Source: Sphingobacterium sp. GVS05A (GTDB lineage: Bacteria; Bacteroidota; Bacteroidia; Sphingobacteriales; Sphingobacteriaceae). Taken from it: DNA of 64,000 nt. The translations under genes were made by a program, and so were the position numbers. The stretch is taken from NCBI RefSeq assembly GCF_019969845.1, contig NZ_JAHXYR010000005.1, positions 310,001 through 374,000 on the forward strand, written 5' to 3'. This document shows, in pieces, positions 36,201-45,559 of the stretch; position 1 is the stretch's first letter, and each line of letters starts with the position of its first letter. The notes under the pieces were generated by a model. The model did not search any database and was not told the origin of the DNA. It worked only from the letters and a program-made list of their open reading frames with translations.

Positions 36201-37127
36201 CTAAAAAGTTGGTGCCGCTGTTTTTAAGTCAGAATTCAGGAAGTCATCGATCATCGGAACTAACCAATCCATGCGGTACATCATACCAATATGTGTTGTC
36301 CCGGGTAGGATGGCCAGACGAGATTTAGGTAATCCATGTATATCACCCATTTTTCCACCACCCAAGGCACGAAATAATGTTAATGCATGTTCATACTGTA
36401 TGCCATCGGCATCACCAATAGCCATAAATAGGGGCGCTTTTATTTTGTTTGCCTCTTTGGACCAGTCGTAAGGTTCCAGGTCAATGCTAATTACCTTCTT
36501 TACAAATTCGGGGAAATGTTTTGGATCATTGCCAAGACTGTCGTATTGCTTCTCAATGGGTGAACCTTTAAATATATCCGCAGTTATCGATGAGTAAGAT
36601 GCTTCCACATCGGGCCACCATCCATCATGTGCGTAACTGCCAGACAGAACGATAAGTCTCCGCACCTGTTCGGGATGCCGTATGGCCATCTGAAAAGCCA
36701 CACCACCGCCCATACTATAGCCCAAAATGTCGGCACTATCTATTTGAAGATGTTTCAATAGGCCAGATACATCATCTGCCATACCCTCATAACTAATTTT
36801 TCGCGCAATGTCTCTGGTACGTCCGTGTCCCTGCATTTCCGCAACAATTACTTTTCGCCCCTTAAACATTGGGATGGCATGAGACCAGTTTAATGGAATC
36901 GTCATGTAGGATCCGTGAAGTAATACTAGAGGTTTACCTTCACCATAAACTTCATAATACATTTTTAACCCATTTACATCAACATAACCGGCTTCTGATG
37001 GTGTAGCTGTTTTAGCAACTGATGAATTTTCTGGCGAGCCTGTTCGGTTGTTTGTCTGTTGTTGACAGGATATCAATAACGCAAAAACTAGCATTATTAT
37101 TAGCCCTAATGTCTTTTTTGTTTTCAT
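36201..37127 (-). CDS. Alpha/beta-hydrolase lipoprotein
   Basis: 308 residues. The lipobox Cys21 (ALLISC) marks a lipid-anchored exported protein. The alpha/beta-hydrolase core has the oxyanion HG in VLLHGSYMT (about 68-76), the nucleophile Ser138 in GYSMGGG, and a late catalytic His in LPGTTHIGMM (about 286). Substrate unknown; related enzymes act on esters or lactones. A -7 box lies just upstream. Confidence 0.88.
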   Translation of the reverse strand: MKTKKTLGLIIMLVFALLISCQQQTNNRTGSPENSSVAKTATPSEAGYVDVNGLKMYYEVYGEGKPLVLLHGSYMTIPLNWSHAIPMFKGRKVIVAEMQGHGRTRDIARKISYEGMADDVSGLLKHLQIDSADILGYSMGGGVAFQMAIRHPEQVRRLIVLSGSYAHDGWWPDVEASYSSITADIFKGSPIEKQYDSLGNDPKHFPEFVKKVISIDLEPYDWSKEANKIKAPLFMAIGDADGIQYEHALTLFRALGGGKMGDIHGLPKSRLAILPGTTHIGMMYRMDWLVPMIDDFLNSDLKTAAPTF

Positions 37128-37155
37128 ATTTGTCTTATTGTTAAAATATTATAAA

Positions 37156-37163
37156 CAAATCTA
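37156..37163 (-). promoter_or_regulatory. Bacteroidota -7 box for the hydrolase gene
   Basis: Minus strand reads TAGATTTG, a full TAnnTTTG match, about 28 nt ahead of the start codon at 37127. Confidence 0.45.
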
Positions 37164-37507
37164 TTTGTTTTTTATATTGGGCTTAGGTTGGATATCCGAC
37201 AAATTCAAGGGGGAAAAACGACAAAAGGACACTGGAAACAAGTTTGATCTTTTTTGTCTATGAAACCTATCAATTCAAATATCGGCGAAAAATAGCAAGA
37301 TATAGACAAGGCATAGGCCTCATTGTTTTAGTGTCCTTAACACTATTACTTTTTAGTGGATATTTTATGGAGTTTGCATTTTAAAATTCGGAGAAATTGA
37401 AAAAACAGACATACTTTGTGCACGCATTTTTTTCATTATTTTAGTGAAAAAAGTGGAACATCGAACGTTCCAGTATATTTAGAGGCAGTTAGAATAATCG
37501 GTCAACC
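37164..37507. other. Intergenic stretch, possible decayed coding tail
   Basis: The + frame ending at the stop 37382-37384 is open for about 50 codons without a usable start and reads like a cytoplasmic basic stretch (FKYRRKIARYRQG) followed by one membrane helix (LIVLVSLTLLLFSG). It might be the tail of a lost membrane protein gene, or chance in AT-rich DNA. A small dyad GGAAC/GTTCC lies at about 37454-37470. Confidence 0.3.
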
Positions 37508-37828
37508 ATGGGAAATACCGTTGCGGAAATGCTAGAAATGTATGGACTTAGTACAGCTGAGAGCTTGATCGATAGCTTGGGTGCTACTTGGAATGAAAAC
37601 GAAATTAGGGAATATTGCTGGCAGGTACTGAGAACTTTTCCTGATCTAAAAAAGGAAAACTGGTCAACAGGAATAGAAGGCGGTGATTATATCTATAGTT
37701 TATCTGGTCACTATGTGTTTATTACAGATGATATTTGGAGTTTCAATCTGATTGCCGAGAGACCTGTGCTGGAGTTATTGGTCGAACAAATGATTGGCTT
37801 AAATAAAACAAAGCATAATGATATTTAA
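37508..37828 (+). CDS. Small acidic protein of unknown function
   Basis: 106 residues, no signal or membrane helix. It reads as one compact acidic domain (EMYGLSTAESLIDSLGATWN, EGGDYIYSLSGHYVFITDD). No family recognised. Orphans of this size and charge in such accessory stretches are sometimes immunity proteins, but no toxin is adjacent, so this is only a possibility. Confidence 0.6.
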   Translation: MGNTVAEMLEMYGLSTAESLIDSLGATWNENEIREYCWQVLRTFPDLKKENWSTGIEGGDYIYSLSGHYVFITDDIWSFNLIAERPVLELLVEQMIGLNKTKHNDI

Positions 37829-38002
37829 CATTGATAGCTGGGGCCACGGATCCTTGTCATATCGTTCGATTCTGAACACTCGGTGTTCGATTATGATCAA
37901 TCTTTGATCATTAATATATTGTAGTGTCTTGTTTAATAGCAGTATACTGTTTTGGCAAGCGAGTTGATAACGAAGTTAATCGAGAAAATTGTGGAAACGA
38001 TG

Positions 38003-38021
38003 AAGCGGAAATCATCCGCTT
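38003..38021 (+). terminator. Short hairpin with T run
   Basis: Seven-base repeat AAGCGGA/TCCGCTT with a 5-nt loop, followed by TTTT. It lies 174 nt past the previous stop codon. Confidence 0.55.
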
Positions 38022-38087
38022 TTTTGCAACAAAAACCGAAAAAAGCGACATGAATTATATTATTCGGAGTCTAAAACTTAACATCTT

Positions 38088-39893
38088 ATGAAGATCATAA
38101 AATCTTTGCCTATTGCCCTTATTTTTGGACTAATGGTTTCAACAGCTAGCGCGCAAACCGAAAGTCGGCTCCAAAAGGAAATTTCCAGTGTTGAATCAGG
38201 GTTGATACCACCTGTCCGCTTTGTGGGGGAGCGATCTTGGGATATTGCCTCACGCATGAAGTTTTATAATATTCCTGGTGTGAGTATAGCAGTTATCAAA
38301 GATTCTAAGGTCATCTGGACTAAGACCTACGGTGTTGTAGATTTTGAATCCAAGGCTCCAGTTACCGCTAAGACATTGTTTCAGGTTGCTTCGATGAGCA
38401 AGCCTGTCAGTGCTTACGCTGCGCTAAAGGAGGTAGAACTTGGCAAATTAACTTTAGATACGGATGTAAATTCATTTCTAACCTCATGGAAAGTCCCCGA
38501 AAACGAATGGACCGAAAAGGAAAAAGTCAGCCTCAAGAATATAGTCAGCCATACTGCTGGTTTTACAGTAAGTGGATTTCCGGGATATAAGGTAACAGAT
38601 CCTATTCCCTCGGCAGTAGAGGTATTGAATGGAGGTAAACCCGCCAACACCCCTGCGGTATTTGTCGATAAACTTCCTGGAGCTAATTTTCGCTATTCAG
38701 GAGGTGGATATACCGTGATGCAACAGATGCTTATGGATATCGAGAGGAAAGATTACACAAGCATTATGGATGAGAAAGTGCTATTGCCATTGGGAATGAA
38801 GAATAGCACTTTTGCGCAACCACTTCCAGCTGCACAAGCAGAGTATGCCGCCACAGCCTATTCCGCAGATGGAAAGCCTGTTGAAGGACGATATCATGTT
38901 TATCCGGAGCAGGCTGCAGCGGGATTGTGGTCTACAGCTGAAGATTACGCCAAGTTTGTGATCGATATTCAACATACGTTGGCAGGCAAAAGCAGTACAG
39001 TTATTTCCAAAAAGACAGCAGAAGAATTTACCAGCCCTTTCATTGAATCCTTTATCGGTCTAGGGCTATTTATTGAAAACTATGCCGGAGCAGTTTACTT
39101 TTGTCATGGTGGCTGGAATGAAGGTTTTAGTTCTTATTCTATTGGGAGCAAGACTAGTGGAGACGGGGTTGTCGTATTGACAAATACCAACAAACCTCTA
39201 TTTATTAACGAACTCGTTCGAGCTGTCGCTTTAACCTATCAATGGCCCAATTACATTGCTCCAGCTAATAAAATTTTACCGTCAACCTCACAAGAGTTAA
39301 GTTCCTATATCGGACGTTATCGTGCTGATAAATATGGATTAATCAAAGTCTATAAAGAAAATAATAAACTGATGGCCATACAAAATCTAGACACGCCTGT
39401 CGAACTGATTAAAGTGGGGGTAGATACATTTGCTATGCATGACTGGGATTTTAAAATGGCTTTTGTAAAAGATAAAGCCACAGGTAAGGGGGAGCTTGTT
39501 CAGGTTTTGCGTGATAAAACAATCCATGCCAGAAATCCAAAACTTAATGAGGACGATATTATTCCGCTGGAGCTGATTTTAGGAGGTCATTTTGAACGGG
39601 GAGTAAAAGCTTATCAACGTGCACAACAAGAGGATAGTGGGCATCGGTTGCTTTCAGAAGGTTTTCTGAATGGCACAGGTTATGAGCTCCTTTCCCAAAA
39701 GAAATTGATTCAAGCGATCGATATTTTTAGGTTAAATACGATTTTATACCCGAAGAGCGAAAACGTATATGATAGCCTGGCAGAAGCTTATCTCAAAGCG
39801 GGCAAAAGAGACAAAGCAAAGCAGAACTACATAAAGTTGCTAGAAATCAATCCAAAAAACGAAAAAGTAAGTAAGATTTTAGAAACCTTATAA
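38088..39893 (+). CDS. Secreted serine hydrolase (class C beta-lactamase fold) with TPR tail
   Basis: 601 residues with signal peptide 1-22 (ends ASAQ). The serine-hydrolase domain (about 40-380) has the nucleophile motif Ser102-Met-Ser-Lys105 in QVASMSKPVSAY, the Tyr motif region FRYSGGGYTVMQQ and a late HGGWNEGFSSY. A linker domain follows (about 400-500). Residues about 540-601 form TPR-like helices (VYDSLAEAYLKAGKRDKAKQ, LLEINPKN). Enzymes of this group include D-alanyl carboxypeptidases, esterases and true class C beta-lactamases; the substrate cannot be told from sequence. The TPR tail suggests a protein partner. Confidence 0.9.
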   Translation: MKIIKSLPIALIFGLMVSTASAQTESRLQKEISSVESGLIPPVRFVGERSWDIASRMKFYNIPGVSIAVIKDSKVIWTKTYGVVDFESKAPVTAKTLFQVASMSKPVSAYAALKEVELGKLTLDTDVNSFLTSWKVPENEWTEKEKVSLKNIVSHTAGFTVSGFPGYKVTDPIPSAVEVLNGGKPANTPAVFVDKLPGANFRYSGGGYTVMQQMLMDIERKDYTSIMDEKVLLPLGMKNSTFAQPLPAAQAEYAATAYSADGKPVEGRYHVYPEQAAAGLWSTAEDYAKFVIDIQHTLAGKSSTVISKKTAEEFTSPFIESFIGLGLFIENYAGAVYFCHGGWNEGFSSYSIGSKTSGDGVVVLTNTNKPLFINELVRAVALTYQWPNYIAPANKILPSTSQELSSYIGRYRADKYGLIKVYKENNKLMAIQNLDTPVELIKVGVDTFAMHDWDFKMAFVKDKATGKGELVQVLRDKTIHARNPKLNEDDIIPLELILGGHFERGVKAYQRAQQEDSGHRLLSEGFLNGTGYELLSQKKLIQAIDIFRLNTILYPKSENVYDSLAEAYLKAGKRDKAKQNYIKLLEINPKNEKVSKILETL

Positions 39894-39932
39894 TAAAAGT
39901 GTAATGAACCAATTTTTTGCTAATTTGCACAC

Positions 39933-40199
39933 ATGTCAATGCAAGCAAATACCTATCAATTATTTTCCAAAGAGATTCTATCGATCTGGAAGAGCCAGGA
40001 TGTGTCCTATATTAAGGTAGAAGAGTTGTCTACCATCGAGGGGATTACCTTTTTTGAGCTGATACCTGATTCTGAGCTTTTGGATGGGGGAGAACTAGAT
40101 ACGCTTTATGCGATAGATTCGGAGGATGTCGATGATATGCTATTATTCAGTAAAAATGTTAAGTTTGTCGTCCACAATATTTATTTGGAAGAAGATTAA
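39933..40199 (+). CDS. Small acidic protein of unknown function
   Basis: 88 residues, soluble and very acidic in its second half (DSEDVDDMLLFSKN, IYLEED). A purine-poor upstream region makes the start uncertain; the ATG two codons on is also possible. It lies 39 nt after the serine hydrolase and may share its transcript. No family recognised. Confidence 0.6.
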   Translation: MSMQANTYQLFSKEILSIWKSQDVSYIKVEELSTIEGITFFELIPDSELLDGGELDTLYAIDSEDVDDMLLFSKNVKFVVHNIYLEED

Positions 40200-40338
40200 G
40201 CGGATTGGACGTATCTATAACCCTTATGTCAATGTTTTTCTATTTTTTGAGCATAGAAGGTATGTTTTACGTATTATGTAAATAACACATTATATAATTG
40301 CATGATGAATATAGCGTATATTCGAGGGAAATTACTGC

Positions 40339-40884
40339 ATGATGAATGAAATATTTGCGCAATGTGTTCCGTATAATAACCTGTTCCGGGGACGAATTGG
40401 AGGTAACCCGCCATTAGCGATAGAACAATCGGTGCCGAAGGAATATAAATTCTATGCTACTTTAATCCATCCTGAGAAAAATGATACCATGATCTCTATT
40501 TTAATACATGGAGATTTTGATACCCTAATTGATAATAACATTTATCCTTCAGTTGCTATTCAGGTAATCGAACATGCCTATTCGGAAGAGGGTGCCAATG
40601 AGGATTCTTGTTTGTTCCAACTCGGTAAACACTCGATTAGTGAATACAGGGATAAGCAGACTGGTGATTTTCTGTTTGTAAAAGCTGGTGGATTACCGCG
40701 GTTGATTCAGTATAGTAAATTTTACTATGAACAACTTGAAAAGGATGGATATACCTTTTTTCTGCAAATTGAAGAAGAGGGATATTTAGAGCTTTCGGAA
40801 TATGTTTTCGCATATGGGTCTCTCTACCTTTATAAACACAGTTCCACAGGTCGGATAATACCGGGATTCTGGCAATTTTCATAA
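40339..40884 (+). CDS. Putative DUF1963/YwqG-like protein
   Basis: 181 residues, soluble. The pattern RIGGNPPL near the N-terminus, then FVKAGGLPRLIQYSKFYYEQL, GYTFFLQIEEEGY and YVFAYGSLYLYKH resembles the order of blocks in DUF1963 (YwqG) proteins, where a Gly-Gly-x-Pro and a final FGD/FAYGxLY block bracket a beta fold. That family is often seen as immunity or SMI1-like proteins. The match is by pattern only. The ATG at 40342 is an alternative start. Confidence 0.55.
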   Translation: MMNEIFAQCVPYNNLFRGRIGGNPPLAIEQSVPKEYKFYATLIHPEKNDTMISILIHGDFDTLIDNNIYPSVAIQVIEHAYSEEGANEDSCLFQLGKHSISEYRDKQTGDFLFVKAGGLPRLIQYSKFYYEQLEKDGYTFFLQIEEEGYLELSEYVFAYGSLYLYKHSSTGRIIPGFWQFS

Positions 40885-40934
40885 ACATTTATTGCAGCTA
40901 TTAAATTAAAGTAATAGAACAAAAGTAGAATGAA

Positions 40935-41101
40935 TCAATTATCAGACCTTTTAAAAGAATCTTTATCTTCATGTACAGTATTCGATTTCTTTCGAATCTG
41001 ATTGGGCGCTATGCCACATTGCTTTTTGAATGCGACGGAAAAGGACGAGGGCGATGAATACCCCGTTTTGAAGGCAAACTCTTTAATGGATAGATCATGT
41101 G
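40935..41101 (-). pseudogene. 3' remnant of an AraC family regulator
   Basis: The minus frame ending at 40935 encodes only the second half of an AraC HTH domain: LSIKEFAFKTGYSSPSSFSV, then AFKKQCGIAPNQIRKK and a short tail. This is the recognition-helix end; the first helix-turn-helix and all of the sensor domain are missing. The frame runs on into foreign sequence up to 41153, where the opposite strand encodes a receptor tail. The break at about 41094-41104 therefore looks like a deletion joint. Confidence 0.85.
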
Positions 41102-41215
41102 ACCAACCGTTATAATTACGTCGGTTTCTATCCCGGCGCCTGGAGATATACACACTATGGATGGCGGGCAGTCAATCCGCAGGGATTTAGGTTGAACCTA
41201 GCCTATAAGTTCTAA
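41102..41215 (+). pseudogene. 3' remnant of a TonB-dependent receptor
   Basis: The + frame to the stop at 41213-41215 reads TNRYNYVGFYPGAW, RYTHYGWRAVNPQGF, RLNLAYKF, the last strand and terminal Phe of a TonB-dependent siderophore receptor. It parallels the end of the intact receptor at 44137 (QYYVGYWSVNPQQKRNF then SYKL). There is no upstream coding part, since the sequence before it belongs to the AraC remnant on the other strand. The intact gene 510 nt on is therefore the surviving relative. Confidence 0.85.
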
Positions 41216-41725
41216 TGCGTGCCGTTACACAGTAAAAATTATTTGTCACATATTTTACTGGGGGGGGCAAAAAATCGGGCGCCCCTATTTTTATGCAATT
41301 TTTCTCGTTTCCCGCGACTAGCTCATGTTGATTATTTCAGGCCAAGTGGATCATAAGAAAAATCGCCGCTAAGTTAAAGCGAGTACATATAGACGATTAT
41401 GTTCCAACCGTAAATGGTATTTGTAAAAAGCAATTGATCTGCGATTTCATGTTGATCAACAAGGTAGATCTGTCAAAAAAGAGAGATAACCGTTACAAAA
41501 GGCCAATCAGCAATTTATATTTTTTGGGATAATTATTTTGGAAATGTATTGTATTTGTTGAAAGTCATTAGAGTCGATTTACCATTTTTTTGATCACTCA
41601 GCGATCATTCGCTTGCTATTATTTAACCTATAAGTCAATAATAGGATGTTTTATTATTTATAATTAGTCTAATTAATTTCATTTATACAATTAGATGCGC
41701 TATATTCGGCTCCATAATTTTTTTT
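41216..41725. other. Intergenic stretch before the intact TonB receptor
   Basis: 510 nt. A + frame from about 41330 to 41532 is open without a good start (reads KRVHIDDYVPTVNGICKK in part) but resembles no family I know. TATATTCG at 41701-41708 is one base off the -7 consensus and 18 nt ahead of the receptor ATG. A Fur-type site could be expected but was not identified. Confidence 0.4.
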
Positions 41726-44137
41726 ATGGGAATCAGATCTATACCTATTGCAGTAGCGATGCTTTCGCTCACAGGAGTAGCCAATGCGCAGACAGCGAGT
41801 ATCTTTGGTAAAATAACGACAATTGATGGTAATCCGGCAGAGTCCGTCAATTTGACCATCAAAGGAATTAATCGACAGACGCGGACAGATAAAAGCGGGA
41901 ACTACAAATTTGACCGATTGAAACCTGGAAGTTACCAGATTGTCGCCAGTTTCACAGGGCTAAATTCGATTGAAAAGGAAGTAACCGTTGAAAATAATAA
42001 ACCTATCATCCTGGATTTCGCGTTAAATGAGAACTACGCTCAACTGCAGGAGGTACTGGTATCTACTTTCAAAGTCAACCGAACGATCAGCGCTGTAGCC
42101 AAGATGCCCTTGAGCAATATAGAGAATCCGCAGGTCTATAGTACCGTTTCGCATGAGTTATTAAAACAACAGGCAATCACAAATTTTGATGATGCCCTGA
42201 TCCGCAATGTCTCGGGACTCAGTCGGACATGGGAATCCACAGGTAGAGCAGGAGATGGAGGTGCATATTTTTCCTTGCGGGGTTTTGAATCACAAAGTAA
42301 TCTTGTCAATGGACTTCCTGGTTTATCCAGCGGTATCTTGGATCCGGCCGGAATAGAGGAGATTCAAGTCTTGAAAGGACCCTCGGGTACATTATTCGGT
42401 GCCAGCTTTTATGGGTATGGTGGTGTAATCAATACGATTATGAAAAGACCATATTTTGAGAATGGTGGTGAAGTTTCCTACAGCGAAGGTAGCAATAAGC
42501 TGCATCGTGCGACAGTTGATCTCAATGGTGTCCTGAATAAAAGTAAAACTCTGGCACTCAGGATCAATTCAGCCTATCATCATGAACACAGTTTTCAGGA
42601 TGCCGGATTTAAAAAATCCTTTTATTTTGCACCATCGTTGACCTATCAGGTAAATGACAGGTTGACCGTTAATCTGATGACCGAATTGCTTGATATGAAA
42701 AGGGCTGTTGCTCCCGTTTTTTTCCATTCGGATAGGGTAGCACCGCTCACATTTAAAAATATAGACGAACTAAACCTTGATCCTAAGCTTTCCTTTACAA
42801 GCAATGAACTGACGATCAAAAACCCACGGACGAATATACAGGGTGAAGTGCTTTATAAAATCAATGAGAACTGGAATTCGCAGACCGTTGTTTCATACGG
42901 AAAGGTGAAGTCGAATGGAATATACACCTATATATGGGGTAATCAGGGCAATTTTTTTGACCAATACTTTCACAATGAAAATCAAAAGACGGGAACTTAT
43001 GACCTGCAGCAAAATTTCAACGGTGATTTTAAATTGGCAGGCTTAAGAAACAGGCTTTTGGTTGGTGTTGACTATTTTTCAAGGGATGTCAAGGAAAATG
43101 GCTCCGGCTGGGGACTAGGACGTAGGGTAAGCCCACAGGGGGAAATAAAAGGACCATTGGGTGAAAACTCAACAGTATTAGATCCCGTTCCACTGACCAA
43201 GGATGCCATTGACAAGTTGCTGGCAGGGACACAAGCCGGAGATCCTTCTCATATCAAAAATAGCTCATTTAGTGTATATGGTTCCGATCTAGTGGATCTT
43301 ACAGATAAACTCTCTGTTATGGTGAGCCTGCGGGCGGATTATTTTGACTCAAAAGGCGATGTTTCCAATAAAGACGATAATTATAACCAATGGGCACTTT
43401 CTCCAAAATTTGGAATTGTCTACCAGATCGTAAAAGATAGAGTCTCGATATTTGCTAATTATATGAACGCTTTCTATAATGTCGCACCGAGCATAACCTA
43501 TGACGACAATAATGTAAAAACAGGTGTACAGTCATTTAAGCCCGAGCGGGCCAACCAATGGGAATTTGGCACCAAAGCAAATCTGATCAAAGATAGACTA
43601 TGGACCACATTAGCATTGTACGACATTACAGTTGCAAATAGAGTGTACAGTACACCAACAGGATCTATACAAGGGGGGAAGGTTGAAAGCAAGGGCTTTG
43701 ATTTTGATATTGAAGCATTGCCTTACCAGGGAGTTTCGGTAAAAGCTGGCTTTAGCTATAATGATATCCAGATAATTGCCGGGAATGGAAATGACTTCTA
43801 TAATGAAAAAGGAAGAGCTCCCGGAGGACAAGGCCCGGGTACTTTGGCAAACCTTTGGGGAAGTTATCAGATTCAGCACGGGAAGCTGCGGAATCTCGGT
43901 TTTGGAATCGGAGGTAACTATGGCGGAGAATATAAGGTAGTAGACAATAGTGTGACGGGTGTATTTGAACTTCCGAGTTATGCGCTTTTAAATGGAAGTA
44001 TCTTTTATTCTTTTCATAAATTCCGCGTAAACTTTAATATGAACAATATCAACAATAAACAATACTATGTTGGTTATTGGTCTGTTAATCCACAACAAAA
44101 AAGAAATTTTGTGGCAACGGTTTCCTACAAACTGTAA
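41726..44137 (+). CDS. TonB-dependent siderophore receptor
   Basis: 803 residues. Signal peptide (ends ANAQ, about 22), a carboxypeptidase-regulatory-like domain at about 26-105 (SIFGKITTIDGNPAESVNLT), then a plug with YFSLRGFESQSNLVNGLPG, the EIQVLKGPSGTLFG block typical of FhuE/FecA-type siderophore receptors, and a barrel ending in FVATVSYKL. No SusD gene follows, so it is not a glycan transporter. It should import a ferric siderophore. Neither its own regulator nor reductase genes are adjacent; the AraC-type regulator just upstream is a remnant. Confidence 0.93.
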   Translation: MGIRSIPIAVAMLSLTGVANAQTASIFGKITTIDGNPAESVNLTIKGINRQTRTDKSGNYKFDRLKPGSYQIVASFTGLNSIEKEVTVENNKPIILDFALNENYAQLQEVLVSTFKVNRTISAVAKMPLSNIENPQVYSTVSHELLKQQAITNFDDALIRNVSGLSRTWESTGRAGDGGAYFSLRGFESQSNLVNGLPGLSSGILDPAGIEEIQVLKGPSGTLFGASFYGYGGVINTIMKRPYFENGGEVSYSEGSNKLHRATVDLNGVLNKSKTLALRINSAYHHEHSFQDAGFKKSFYFAPSLTYQVNDRLTVNLMTELLDMKRAVAPVFFHSDRVAPLTFKNIDELNLDPKLSFTSNELTIKNPRTNIQGEVLYKINENWNSQTVVSYGKVKSNGIYTYIWGNQGNFFDQYFHNENQKTGTYDLQQNFNGDFKLAGLRNRLLVGVDYFSRDVKENGSGWGLGRRVSPQGEIKGPLGENSTVLDPVPLTKDAIDKLLAGTQAGDPSHIKNSSFSVYGSDLVDLTDKLSVMVSLRADYFDSKGDVSNKDDNYNQWALSPKFGIVYQIVKDRVSIFANYMNAFYNVAPSITYDDNNVKTGVQSFKPERANQWEFGTKANLIKDRLWTTLALYDITVANRVYSTPTGSIQGGKVESKGFDFDIEALPYQGVSVKAGFSYNDIQIIAGNGNDFYNEKGRAPGGQGPGTLANLWGSYQIQHGKLRNLGFGIGGNYGGEYKVVDNSVTGVFELPSYALLNGSIFYSFHKFRVNFNMNNINNKQYYVGYWSVNPQQKRNFVATVSYKL

Positions 44138-44197
44138 TTTAAGATTTTACCAAATTGGAGTAGATTTAACTGAAATCTTTCAAAGGCTCCCCAAAAT

Positions 44198-44221
44198 GGC
44201 AGATCACTGTACTGATTTGCC
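44198..44221 (+). terminator. Terminator after the TonB receptor
   Basis: Nine-base repeat with one G-T pair (GGCAGATCA at 44198-44206, TGATTTGCC at 44213-44221), followed by nine T at 44223-44231. Confidence 0.8.
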
Positions 44222-44313
44222 GTTTTTTTTTCTATATACAGGGGATTTTACTTCCCATGTTACATTATCAAAAGGCCAAGCTATTTTAAGATCTGCTCTC
44301 TGTACCTGATTCC

Positions 44314-44463
44314 CTATGCACCCACGGTGTCAATAATTTGATGAAGGCTTTTTTCGAATTCAGTCAGTTCGTAATCAACCGATACAAGCATAGTATTATT
44401 TTGTGCTCTAGTGATAAGCTTCTTGAGTTCAAGGAACCAGTTTCCATCCCTATGAATTAGCCG
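44314..44463 (-). pseudogene. 3' remnant of an HxlR family regulator
   Basis: The minus frame ending in TAG at 44314 reads LELKKLITRAQNNTM, then LVSVDYELTEFEKSLHQII, DTVGA. This matches the end of an HxlR wing (compare LKELEQDGLINR and VEYELTDLGRSL in the intact HxlR at 28722). An in-frame TAA lies two codons upstream of the recognisable part, and the helix-turn-helix is absent. The terminal WG of HxlR proteins is replaced by an early stop. It is too short to work. Confidence 0.75.
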
Positions 44464-44494
44464 GAATTATTTTTCGGATGGCATTTAATATTGC

Positions 44495-45214
44495 TCAAAA
44501 CCTGTATCCCAGTGACAATGCGGTACGGAGCCCCGCAAAGGGGCCCTTGGTTGTTATGGTGACACCTTCGGCGCTGACTTCTTTTTTCAGATTTAGTACA
44601 TCGATGTCAAAACTTTCCAATTGTTTTCGAACCTCCCGTTGTTCCTCTGCACTAAGCTGCATTTTTCCCTCAAATGTACCTTTGTTGAATCCATAATTTG
44701 GACCGATAATCCGCCAGTCTAAATAGATCGCATCACCGAGGCGCCATTGGTTACCGATCGCCACTCCGACAGTAAGAGCATTCAAAGAGCCTGAAATAGG
44801 AAGCTCTTTTTGATAGTCTGACTGATCGACCGAAAGTATGGTGGAAAGGTGGTAGTTCGAATATTTGATAAATGGCGCGACATAAAATCCTTTAAGCGCT
44901 TCTTTATTTCGAAGGTAAAATCGCAACTCTGGTGTAAACGAAAAAGCCGCAAGTTTTGCCTCGCCAAGAATATTATAAGTATCATCGACACCGGATTCCC
45001 ATATCGACCGGAATGGAAGACCAGATTTGGGACGGAAGCTAAGCGTTCCGTTCAGTGATATATGCTCATGAATGGTTTTTTCATATTCAAATGCAAGGTT
45101 ACCAACTGAGAGAGGCAGTAGATTCAATTTAATTAAATTGGATGTTTTCTGTGCCTTTAGTCCGGTAATTGCTAATAATCCAATAAACAATGTTGTCAAG
45201 TAGTGCAGATTCAT
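44495..45214 (-). CDS. DUF3575-like outer membrane beta-barrel protein
   Basis: 239 residues. Signal peptide (about 1-21, ends LKAQ). Alternating beta-strand segments (NLIKLNLLPLSVGNLAFEYE, FSFTPELRFYLR, GFYVAPFIKYSNYHLS, LYLDWRIIGPNYG-like) and the C-terminal ALSLGYRF with terminal Phe indicate a small barrel. The order of blocks resembles DUF3575 proteins of Bacteroidota. Function unknown. It lies directly behind the HxlR remnant. Confidence 0.8.
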   Translation of the reverse strand: MNLHYLTTLFIGLLAITGLKAQKTSNLIKLNLLPLSVGNLAFEYEKTIHEHISLNGTLSFRPKSGLPFRSIWESGVDDTYNILGEAKLAAFSFTPELRFYLRNKEALKGFYVAPFIKYSNYHLSTILSVDQSDYQKELPISGSLNALTVGVAIGNQWRLGDAIYLDWRIIGPNYGFNKGTFEGKMQLSAEEQREVRKQLESFDIDVLNLKKEVSAEGVTITTKGPFAGLRTALSLGYRF

Positions 45215-45495
45215 AGTTGATGTCGTAAAATAAAATGCCTAATATATCGGAATAGGTGATATCATCCAATGCTATTATACAATTTGGGAAATTCTTTTTT
45301 ATTCATGGAAACGTTGTTTTACAAGGATTTATTTTATCTCCATGGAAAAATAAAAGAGGATGACCAGCTGGCTGAGCCAATAAACTCCCCGACAACTATA
45401 TGGTAGCAATTTAAAAAGATGAGCGGGATACAGATTGATCAGCGGTTAAATATTGTTTTTGTATCTATACATTTTAAAATTTCTTTAAAGTGTGT

Positions 45496-45539
45496 AATAG
45501 TTAATTTTCGGTAATCGAGATGATTTGTTATTAACTATT
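45496..45539. repeat. Inverted repeat upstream of the M60 protease
   Basis: Ten-base arms AATAGTTAAT (45496-45505) and ATTAACTATT (45530-45539), 24 nt apart. It lies in a 569-nt gap (45215-45783) that otherwise holds no gene. Confidence 0.5.
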
Positions 45540-45559
45540 GTAGCTCCATTGTTTTAAAA

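Noticed and set aside
37230..37384. Open frame ending in one membrane helix
   Set aside because: Looks like a possible gene tail but no start and no family; kept only as a note in the intergenic entry.
41330..41532. Open frame of about 66 codons before the TonB receptor
   Set aside because: No start codon with a binding site and no similarity to the AraC, HxlR or TonB families; may be chance.
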